A stretch of DNA of 32,536 nucleotides from Sulfurimonas sp. GTDB taxonomy: Bacteria > Campylobacterota > Campylobacteria > Campylobacterales > Sulfurimonadaceae. Of this stretch, positions 26,093 through 32,536 are shown one piece after another; positions within the stretch are counted from its first letter, which is position 1; every line of letters starts with the position of its first letter. Position numbers and translations under genes: made by a program. The stretch is from positions 1 to 32,536 of the forward strand of contig JAMOQK010000063.1 of the NCBI GenBank assembly GCA_027064045.1, written 5' to 3'. The notes under the pieces were generated by a model. That model was not told the origin of the DNA. It was given only the letters and a program-made list of their open reading frames with translations, and did not search any database.

Positions 26093-26600
26093 GTTTTTTT
26101 ACCTTTTTAAGAAGTTCTTTTGAGCAATCTTTTGCACTTTTATTTGTTACATCTATAACTATATCTGCAAGTTTAAGATACTCTGGTCTTCGCTGTTCAT
26201 AAAGTTCTTTTGCTTTTTTCAAATCTTGCAAAAGTGGTCTTTTTTTAAGTTTTCTTTCTGCATTTGGATGTTCTTTTATCCTTTTAATAATCGCTTCAAA
26301 AGGGGAATCCAAAAGCACAACTATACCAATTTCCTTCAGATTTTCAACCTTGTAAAAACCACCTCCTGTAGAGATTAAAGTACTTTTTACACTATTTTCA
26401 AGCCAAAAAGATATATCTTTTTCCAATTTTCTAAAATGGCTCTCACCCTCATCAGAAAAAATTTCTTTTATCTTTTTGTTTGTCATACTCTCTATAATGT
26501 CATCGGTATCTATGGCAATATACTTAGAATGTTTTGTAACTTCACGAGCTACACTGCCCTTACCTACTCCCATAAATCCTATCAAAATAATATTTTTCAC
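26085..26600 (-). CDS. aroK: Shikimate kinase
   Basis: From GTG 26600 the product is 171 residues, the usual length for AroK, which phosphorylates shikimate in aromatic amino acid synthesis. The Walker A loop is GFMGVGKGSVA, followed by the shikimate-binding AIDTDDIIE (Asp-x-Asp), the conserved Arg in SHFRKLE, and STGGGF. The lid region is ERKLKKRPLLQ. An open frame reaches back nine codons to 26627, but GTG 26600 lies beside the stop of the upstream membrane-protein gene with AAGGGA as ribosome-binding site and gives the family N-terminus (VKNIILIGFMG). Confidence 0.95.
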   Translation of the reverse strand: MKNIILIGFMGVGKGSVAREVTKHSKYIAIDTDDIIESMTNKKIKEIFSDEGESHFRKLEKDISFWLENSVKSTLISTGGGFYKVENLKEIGIVVLLDSPFEAIIKRIKEHPNAERKLKKRPLLQDLKKAKELYEQRRPEYLKLADIVIDVTNKSAKDCSKELLKKVKKHA

Positions 26601-26601
26601 A

Positions 26602-27897
26602 TCATCCCTTTGGCATACTAAAAGCACTCATATCAAAATCAGGCTTTGTCTTTCTTGTTTTTCTATATATAAGCATAGGCTCAACCATATTGTACTCTAA
26701 AATCATCATACTTACCATAAAACTCACAGCAGAAATTTGAAGTACCCAACTGTAATAAAAAGCAAAAATAAATCCAACCAATGAGCCTATAAAAAGTATA
26801 AACTGCAATCTTGAAAGATTTTTGTTTATCATCTCATTCATAGTTGGAATAGTCATATATCCCATACCATTTAGATGAAACCATACCAAAAAAGGGATTA
26901 TTTTATACATCATCCCAATCATGATAGATAGTATAAAACCCCCACCTATAAGGATGGCAACCATCACAATATACTCATGCTTAAAATATTCATCAAATAT
27001 CCAAAGAAATGAGCCAAGTGTTAAAAATATACTTGCAGCTCTCCAATACCACACAGTTACATCACTAATAGGTCTTTTCCTTTTACCTAGTTTTAACCAT
27101 ACCGTTGTAGCAAATGCCCAAACAAAAAGTGCTATCCAAATCTTGGCAATTATGGCATATTCTTCATAAAAGACACTAAACAACAACCATAGAACAAGCC
27201 CAGTTGAGATAAGCCAAACAACCCTTCTTTTACAAAATCGTTTAAATTTTGGAGCAACATAAAACATAGGTAAAACCTGAAAGGCAACACCAATAATCAA
27301 AATAACACCAAACCCAAAAATCGCCCAAACGCTATGAATATTTGCGACAATATAGTGTGCTTTGGTTATGTCATCAGTGATATAACCATAAACAAGATAC
27401 AACCCCATAAAAACTATCAAAAAAGCAAAAATTACACTTGTAGATATAGCCTTTATTGTAGCATTAAAATTTGAAACAGTTTTTAAAGAAAGTGCAATGG
27501 CAACTAAAATCATTAAAAAACCACTACCTAAACCAACAAAACCCACAAGTTCCAAAGAGTGATCGCCTAGAAACAGACCAAACAATAAACAAAGTGTTCC
27601 AATAAGCAAAAGGAGATATGAATATTTTGTCACAAACATAACACGAGGCATCTTAGCACCTGCTAAAACAGGGAGCATCTGTGTCATAGCACCAAGCATA
27701 ACAAATGCCAAAAAACCAATAGTTATGGCATGTGTAATAACAATAGAATCCATAGAAAATCTATTCATCAAAGATGCACTATCACTAAAAAACATAAAAG
27801 CACCAGCCAACACACCAAACAAAGGAGCAGTTAAAAAAAATCTAACTGGTGCAGAGATTGGTGGTGCTTGATCTGTTGAGAGTCCAGCTAATTTCAC
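26602..27897 (-). CDS. 12-TM membrane protein, heme-copper oxidase / NnrS-like
   Basis: The 431-residue product has about twelve hydrophobic segments. Histidines sit in or at the edge of several helices: His56 (IVITHAITIGFLAF), His181 and His188 (NIHSVWAIFGFG) and His341 (LVWFHLNG). This pattern, with MLGAMTQMLPVL and AFQVLPMFY, resembles the NnrS / cytochrome-oxidase-subunit-I-like membrane proteins linked to nitric oxide response in other proteobacteria. It is not a canonical oxidase subunit, and the ligand set for a binuclear centre is not clear. The start is GTG 27897 with GGGGTGG upstream, nine bases after the hemerythrin stop. Sharing a transcript with a hemerythrin hints at a heme, O2 or NO related role, by inference. 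Confidence 0.65.
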   Translation of the reverse strand: MKLAGLSTDQAPPISAPVRFFLTAPLFGVLAGAFMFFSDSASLMNRFSMDSIVITHAITIGFLAFVMLGAMTQMLPVLAGAKMPRVMFVTKYSYLLLLIGTLCLLFGLFLGDHSLELVGFVGLGSGFLMILVAIALSLKTVSNFNATIKAISTSVIFAFLIVFMGLYLVYGYITDDITKAHYIVANIHSVWAIFGFGVILIIGVAFQVLPMFYVAPKFKRFCKRRVVWLISTGLVLWLLFSVFYEEYAIIAKIWIALFVWAFATTVWLKLGKRKRPISDVTVWYWRAASIFLTLGSFLWIFDEYFKHEYIVMVAILIGGGFILSIMIGMMYKIIPFLVWFHLNGMGYMTIPTMNEMINKNLSRLQFILFIGSLVGFIFAFYYSWVLQISAVSFMVSMMILEYNMVEPMLIYRKTRKTKPDFDMSAFSMPKG

Positions 27898-27906
27898 ATG
27901 CCACCC

Positions 27907-28347
27907 CTACTCAACAACCATAGATTTCATCATCTCAACAACTTTGTCTGATTCTTCACTTAAATGTTGTTGTGCCATAGGATATAACATCTGCTCCTCT
28001 TTCATATTATGTTGCTGAAGTAAAATCATCAAAGTTTCGCTCAAGCCAAAAAACTTATCTTTATCATCTGCATCTATCGCTTCACACATCTGCTTCATTA
28101 AAGTTCTCATCTGTGAATGCTCATGTCTCATCATAGCAGTTGGACCTTCAGTCATACCTGTTTTGTTCTCAAACTCCACAAACATCACACGCTCTTCCAT
28201 CTGAAAATGTCTCTCAGCCTCTTTTGCGAACTCTTCACATGCCTCTTTTGCTTCACTAAGTGACTTCATAGCTTTTTCTTCCATCAATGCAAAAAAATTA
28301 TCACACTTCCTATGATCTGCTGCTAAAAACTCTTTAATTGTACTCAT
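27907..28347 (-). CDS. Hemerythrin-family diiron protein
   Basis: The 146-residue helical protein has the hemerythrin HHE pattern: an N-terminal AADHRKCDNFF, then RHFQMEERVMF (His and Glu), MMRHEHSQMRTL and LQQHNMKEEQMLYP (His and Glu). These supply the expected ligands for a non-heme diiron centre that binds O2, or NO in some relatives. There is no signal peptide. It is rich in methionine. ATG 28347 has GAGG about ten bases upstream. It is the first gene of the minus-strand run ending in hisD and is transcribed divergently from the PilZ gene, so the 115-base gap must hold both promoters. Confidence 0.9.
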   Translation of the reverse strand: MSTIKEFLAADHRKCDNFFALMEEKAMKSLSEAKEACEEFAKEAERHFQMEERVMFVEFENKTGMTEGPTAMMRHEHSQMRTLMKQMCEAIDADDKDKFFGLSETLMILLQQHNMKEEQMLYPMAQQHLSEESDKVVEMMKSMVVE

Positions 28348-28430
28348 AATATATATACCTCAGCTAAAATAATTTCCGTATTATATTCAAATATAATAAA
28401 TCTTTAATTACTATTAGCATAAAGAATCTT

Positions 28431-28454
28431 TTTTTGATATAATTATATCAAAAA
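28431..28454. promoter_or_regulatory. 24-bp perfect palindrome overlapping a -10 box, before the PilZ gene
   Basis: The site reads TTGATATAATTATATCAA with three more T at the left and three more A at the right, and is fully self-complementary. It contains TATAAT at 28438-28443 and ends nine bases before ATG 28463, next to the AAGG ribosome-binding site. A dimeric repressor bound here would block both transcription and the divergent hemerythrin region. It resembles the FNR/CRP box arms TTGAT...ATCAA, but with an eight-base centre instead of four, so it is not a normal FNR site. Confidence 0.6.
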
Positions 28455-28462
28455 GGTAATCG

Positions 28463-29839
28463 ATGGCTATAATTGAATCAAATCAAATGCGTCGCGCCCA
28501 TCGAATCGACATCCCTCTTATTGTAATTATTGATGGTGTTGCTTACAAATCAAAAGATTGGTCAATGACTGGGGTTGGTATTGACAACTTAAATATAACA
28601 CTAGAAATAGATGATATTATAGATGCTTCTATTGTTTTAGCATTAAAAGAAGCAAAATTAGAAATCCCAGTAAAACTACAATTTAAAGTTAAAAGAGGTA
28701 GTGTAAGTGGTTTTGAATTTAATCAAATATCTGAAAAAAACAAACGAGTCTTAAGAGAATTTTTAGAACTATCCATAGAAGGGAAACTTGATCAGATTGA
28801 TGGTTTAATCAGTATATACAACGAACCAGTTATAAATACCCCCATAAAAGAATCTGTAGTTTTAAGTGATGAAGAAGACAGCATGCTAAAAAAAGCATTT
28901 ATTAAGCGTTCTAAACTTTACATAAAACTAGCTATCATATTTTTTATACTTGTAATAGCTACCATCTACTACAACACCTCTTATATATATCGTTCTATTG
29001 GTACTGTATCTGGCAATTTTATTAAAATAGCACCAAATATTAGTGGTAAAATCAGAAAAATAGATATTAAAGTTGGAGATAAAGTGACTAAACAAGATCT
29101 TCTATTTGAGTTAGATGATAAAATGATTTTGAACAAAATAGACATTATAGATGCCAAATTAACAGATTTAAAAGGATATAAAAACACCAATACACAGCCA
29201 AGAAACACAAACTCTCAACTTTTAAACTTATTAAAAAGTGAGCTTAACAGAACATATAACTCTTATAGATCAGCAAAAGAACTTTACAAACAACGGATAA
29301 TCACAATTAATGATTTAAGAAAAATAAAAGAGACTTATAATAGAGCAAAAATAAAATATTTACAGGAAAAAAACAAGCATACCACTATAAGTACTTCTTC
29401 TAGTATGGTTAGCCTTGTTACTCAATTTGAGCTAAAAAGAGAGGAACTAATCAATACCTTAAACTATTTACGAGTATTTAGTCCTTATGATGGTGTTGTA
29501 TATGCTATAAAATCCCACGAAGGTGATTATGTAAATGCTAAAGATGAAGTAATTGTTTTAGAAACAGATGAAGTTTCCTTTGTTGTATGCAAACTAAAAC
29601 AAGATGAGACATTACAGATACAAAAAGGGATGAAAGTTAAGATATATGCTTCAAGCACAGATGAAACATACTCTGCACATGTACAAACAATCGGAAATCT
29701 ATCTTTAAATACTAAATCAGAAATAACAAATGAAGTTAGCTTAAAAGAGGTAACACTAAAAATTGTTTTTGATAATCCAAGCGTAAGACTTCCTCTAAAT
29801 GAAAGAGTAAAAGTCTGGTTTTATAGACCCCTCTTTTAA
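28463..29839 (+). CDS. PilZ-HlyD membrane-fusion protein (Alg44-like)
   Basis: This 458-residue protein has a cytosolic PilZ domain (about 1-120). Both c-di-GMP-binding motifs are present: RRAHR (Arg10 and Arg14, RxxxR) and DWSMTG (Asp32, Ser34, Gly37, DxSxxG). One membrane helix follows at about 152-170 (IKLAIIFFILVIATIYY). The periplasmic part is HlyD-like: a lipoyl-type half (SGKIRKIDIKVGDKVTKQDL), a coiled coil about 255-305, the returning half (SPYDGVVYAIKSHEGDYV) and a beta-barrel. That order is the one of Alg44, which activates the alginate polymerase Alg8 when c-di-GMP binds. It sits two bases before an Alg8-like polymerase gene. The start ATG has AAAGG upstream. Which polymer is made is unknown. 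Confidence 0.88.
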   Translation: MAIIESNQMRRAHRIDIPLIVIIDGVAYKSKDWSMTGVGIDNLNITLEIDDIIDASIVLALKEAKLEIPVKLQFKVKRGSVSGFEFNQISEKNKRVLREFLELSIEGKLDQIDGLISIYNEPVINTPIKESVVLSDEEDSMLKKAFIKRSKLYIKLAIIFFILVIATIYYNTSYIYRSIGTVSGNFIKIAPNISGKIRKIDIKVGDKVTKQDLLFELDDKMILNKIDIIDAKLTDLKGYKNTNTQPRNTNSQLLNLLKSELNRTYNSYRSAKELYKQRIITINDLRKIKETYNRAKIKYLQEKNKHTTISTSSSMVSLVTQFELKREELINTLNYLRVFSPYDGVVYAIKSHEGDYVNAKDEVIVLETDEVSFVVCKLKQDETLQIQKGMKVKIYASSTDETYSAHVQTIGNLSLNTKSEITNEVSLKEVTLKIVFDNPSVRLPLNERVKVWFYRPLF

Positions 29840-29841
29840 TA

Positions 29842-32526
29842 ATGGCTCTTGTAAAAAAAAGATACGGTAAGAAAGACGGGCTTATAAGTCTTATAGAACC
29901 ATTATTACTATATGGTACTATAGCCTCCATACTCTTTTATGTTATATGGCCATATGTATATTATATCAAAAATGAAACACTACTAGTTTTGGGAGTGTTT
30001 GCTACTTGGCGATATGGCTGGTTACTTATAAATTTCACTAGAGCATTTCTTTATGCAAAAGTAGCTTACCCAAATCTAAAGAAAAAAATAAAAAACTTGG
30101 ATGAAGATGTAAAATACCCAAACCATGTATATTTTTCCATACCCTCTTACAAAGAAGAATCTTGGGTAAGTGTTGAAACATTTAAATCAATAATGAATGA
30201 ATTATCTGTTATACCATCTAGTGCAACTATTATAGTCTCAACTTCTGGTGACCCACAAGAAGATGCTATTATATATCAAACTTGCAAAGCACACCATGCT
30301 TTTGATAAGGTTGAACTTGTATTCCAACATCAAAAAGAGGGCAAAAGGATAGCCATGGGTCACTCTATGAGAGCTATTGCTAGAAGATATTATAAAAAAG
30401 ACAAAGATTTTAATAGTGTTACTTTTTTTATGGATGGAGATAGTTACCTTGAAAGAGGATTTTTTCAAAAATTACTTCCCCATTTTGCAATAGATTCAAA
30501 TCTAGGTGCAGTTACCACAAATGAAGCCGCATTTATACGAACAAATTCAAATTGGTATAAAGACTGGTTTAACCTTAAGTTTGGACAAAGGCATACTCTT
30601 TTTCAATCTCATTCACTCTCTAAAAAAGTTTTAACACTAACAGGGAGACTATCTGCATACAGAACAGATATTATTGTACAAGAAAAATTTATCAGTCGCG
30701 TAGAAAACGATATAATCACAACAGTGATGCATGGAAAATTTAGATTTTTAATGGGTGATGATAAAACCACTTGGTTTAACCTACTTGAAGCTGGTTGGAA
30801 TATGAGATACCTACCAGATACCTTATGCTACTCTTTAGAAAGTAGAGATGCAGACTTTTTAGATCTTAGTCGCTCTCTACCTTATAGATGGTATGGAAAT
30901 ACTTTAAGAAATTCAAATCGTGCTTTAAGTCTTGGTCCAAAAAAAATAAAAAGTTTTTTTATCTGGTGGGCAATCTTAGATCAAAGAATTTCCATGTGGA
31001 CATCATTAGTTGGAATTACTGGAGCTATTATCTTAGGAATTTTTAAGTCATATTTTTATCTACTTTTTTATCTTGTTTGGATTTTATATGTAAGGATGTT
31101 CCAACTCATCATAATCGCATATAATGGACATCCAGTATCTATAAGAACTATCCCACTCATGCTTTATACACAATGGGCTGGTTCAATAGTAAAAATAAAA
31201 GCTTTATTTCATCTATCTGATCAAAAATGGTCAAAAGGAAATGAGATACAAAGTAGTGATGATAGTGTTGCAAAAATCAACCATCCACTATTTGACAAAA
31301 TGCCAGATATACTAATGATTTTTTCATATAGTTTTTTTATTTATATCATGCTTTTATCTCACAATATGATTTCCCTTCCAGATTTGGATTTACTTAAAGA
31401 AAAAACTATTAAGATAAAAAAGGACAATAACATTATAGATTCTAGTAATTTTGGTGTTATTGTGAATGATAATAAAGATGATGCCAAAGCTATCAATAAG
31501 CTTATAAAAAATGCAAAAGACAACACAACCATAATCTTACCAGAAGGAATAATAGATTTATATTCTTCTATCATAATCAATCGTTCAAACATAACCATAA
31601 AAGGTGCATCAAAAGAGAAAACAATTATTGTTTCGCATTTAAAAACAGCCGATCAAGTTGCTATATATGTCAAAGGAAAACGGTTAAAAAAAATAACCAC
31701 CCTCAGCAAAGATATAAAATACGGTCAAAGTATCATAACTGTAAATAAAAATCTACAAAATCATACAAATTGGATTAAAATCAGAGAGCCAAATGATAAA
31801 GAATTTTTCAATAAACTAAACTCCTTAATCTGGAGGAGAAGATACCCTTATCTTAGACAAGAGATAGTAAAAATCACTTCTAAGCACAAAAAACTTTTAT
31901 TTTTAAATAGTTCTATTACTACCTCTTTTAAGGCAAATTATGCAGAAATATACAGTTTGAAAATGATTGAAAATGTAAAGCTTAACTCATTTACAATTAA
32001 ACAAAAGATTCAAAATCATACGATACAAGAAACTGTTGGTATATATGCAAATATATTTCCAAACCATATGGTTGATATGTTGAAATTTGAATATGTGGCA
32101 AATTCAAATCTAAGCGAAATTAAAATTCTAAATGCTGGAAGTAATCCACTTGTTTTTGAAAATGTTTATGGTTGTAAGGCTACAAATATTTACATAAATG
32201 GTTCTTGGAATAAAGGAAAAAAAGGAAATGGGTATGTTCGTTTTAGTCGTGCCTTTAATTCAAGGTTTTCAAATTCTATTGTCAAAAATATCAGACACCT
32301 AACTATACAATGGAGCAGTGCGAATAATGTTTTTGAAAATTTAGAGATGCATGTAGATATTAATCTTCATGGTGGATACTCGCACGATAACAACATCAAA
32401 AATATAATCTTCAATATCCCATCTTTTCATAAATGGAAAGGTATAACGCTAACACCACCAAATGCAAGATGGGCGCCACCAGATGGCTCAAAAAATTACG
32501 CCCAAAATATAAGCTATAAAAAATAA
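29842..32526 (+). CDS. Alg8-like GT2 polymerase fused to a beta-helix domain
   Basis: The 894-residue protein starts with two membrane helices (about 15-70). A cytosolic family 2 glycosyltransferase follows: FSIPSYKEESW near 98, the metal site FFMDGDS (Asp198, Asp200), TTNEAAF near 225, RHTLFQSHSLSKKVLTLTGR near 250, MGDDKTTW (Asp306, Asp307) and PYRW near 350. These segments and WWAILDQRISMWT match Alg8, the alginate polymerase. More helices lie near 372-426 and 488-512. Where Alg8 would end, about 380 residues continue: NFGVIVNDNKDDAKAINKL and ILPEGIIDLYSSIIINRSN resemble the start of pectate-lyase-type right-handed beta-helices, followed by Asn-rich turns (NNVFENLEM, HDNNIKNII). This part would be periplasmic. 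I see no DPHD epimerase motif, so its activity is open. Confidence 0.88.
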   Translation: MALVKKRYGKKDGLISLIEPLLLYGTIASILFYVIWPYVYYIKNETLLVLGVFATWRYGWLLINFTRAFLYAKVAYPNLKKKIKNLDEDVKYPNHVYFSIPSYKEESWVSVETFKSIMNELSVIPSSATIIVSTSGDPQEDAIIYQTCKAHHAFDKVELVFQHQKEGKRIAMGHSMRAIARRYYKKDKDFNSVTFFMDGDSYLERGFFQKLLPHFAIDSNLGAVTTNEAAFIRTNSNWYKDWFNLKFGQRHTLFQSHSLSKKVLTLTGRLSAYRTDIIVQEKFISRVENDIITTVMHGKFRFLMGDDKTTWFNLLEAGWNMRYLPDTLCYSLESRDADFLDLSRSLPYRWYGNTLRNSNRALSLGPKKIKSFFIWWAILDQRISMWTSLVGITGAIILGIFKSYFYLLFYLVWILYVRMFQLIIIAYNGHPVSIRTIPLMLYTQWAGSIVKIKALFHLSDQKWSKGNEIQSSDDSVAKINHPLFDKMPDILMIFSYSFFIYIMLLSHNMISLPDLDLLKEKTIKIKKDNNIIDSSNFGVIVNDNKDDAKAINKLIKNAKDNTTIILPEGIIDLYSSIIINRSNITIKGASKEKTIIVSHLKTADQVAIYVKGKRLKKITTLSKDIKYGQSIITVNKNLQNHTNWIKIREPNDKEFFNKLNSLIWRRRYPYLRQEIVKITSKHKKLLFLNSSITTSFKANYAEIYSLKMIENVKLNSFTIKQKIQNHTIQETVGIYANIFPNHMVDMLKFEYVANSNLSEIKILNAGSNPLVFENVYGCKATNIYINGSWNKGKKGNGYVRFSRAFNSRFSNSIVKNIRHLTIQWSSANNVFENLEMHVDINLHGGYSHDNNIKNIIFNIPSFHKWKGITLTPPNARWAPPDGSKNYAQNISYKK

Positions 32527-32536
32527 ACTATCTATA

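Noticed and set aside
26601-26627. 26627 as the aroK start
   Set aside because: It would lie inside the upstream membrane-protein gene. GTG 26600 has AAGGGA upstream and gives the family N-terminus.
28431-28454. Canonical FNR/CRP binding site
   Set aside because: The TTGAT and ATCAA arms are eight bases apart, whereas an FNR box has four.
32087-32526. AlgG-type C5-epimerase active site in the polymerase tail
   Set aside because: A HD pair occurs in GGYSHDNN, but the DPHD motif of alginate epimerases is not present, so epimerase activity is not called.

Overview
The window looks like chromosomal DNA from a Campylobacterota bacterium, most likely Sulfurimonas or a close relative. The reasons are the low GC content, the tight operons with overlapping or TTG/GTG starts, a histidine kinase with the HQWRQPL box common in that phylum, and the kind of gene content found there (gltBD, metX-xseB, a nitronate monooxygenase-like gene next to tyrS, spoT-rpoZ-pyrH). 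The genus is inferred from gene content; no 16S rRNA or other definitive marker is present.

Layout. (1) 1-2574 is an accessory, AT-rich segment. It holds an unrecognised two-gene unit on the minus strand (one gene cut by the window edge), a gene-poor stretch with inverted repeats and integron-cassette-like spacing, a large nested palindrome at 1025-1268, and an orphan GAF-histidine kinase whose 5' end abuts that palindrome. (2) 2575-9067 (minus) is gltB-gltD plus a NosL-like lipoprotein, in operon order. (3) 9228-14617 (plus) is a compact run: an unknown protein, an unusual apparently cytoplasmic trypsin-like protease with a zinc ribbon, an M3 oligopeptidase and an exported EEP-family nuclease/phosphatase-like protein. 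(4) 14692-17447 (plus) is metX, xseB, a nitrilase-fold protein that seems to lack catalytic residues, and a short ThiF/MoeB-like protein. (5) 17457-24273 (minus) is an exported peptidoglycan amidase, a nitronate monooxygenase-like flavoprotein, tyrS, spoT, rpoZ and pyrH. (6) 24376-28347 (minus) is hisD, an exported thioredoxin-like protein, aroK, a 12-TM heme-copper-oxidase/NnrS-like membrane protein and a hemerythrin. (7) 28463 to the window end (plus) is a two-gene exopolysaccharide synthase locus.

The most interesting part is (7). The first gene combines a PilZ domain carrying both c-di-GMP-binding motifs with a membrane-fusion (HlyD/Alg44-like) region. The second is an Alg8-like family 2 glycosyltransferase that continues, after its last membrane helix, into a roughly 380-residue domain resembling a right-handed beta-helix. 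Together they look like a c-di-GMP-controlled, alginate-type polymer synthase in which a periplasmic polymer-modifying or polymer-binding domain is fused directly to the polymerase. The window ends 10 bases after this gene, so the rest of the operon is not visible.

Second in interest are the protease/partner pair at 9228-11636, the apparent pseudo-nitrilase at 15982-16779 and the nested palindrome at 1025-1268. I saw no tRNA, rRNA, CRISPR array or intact transposase gene.
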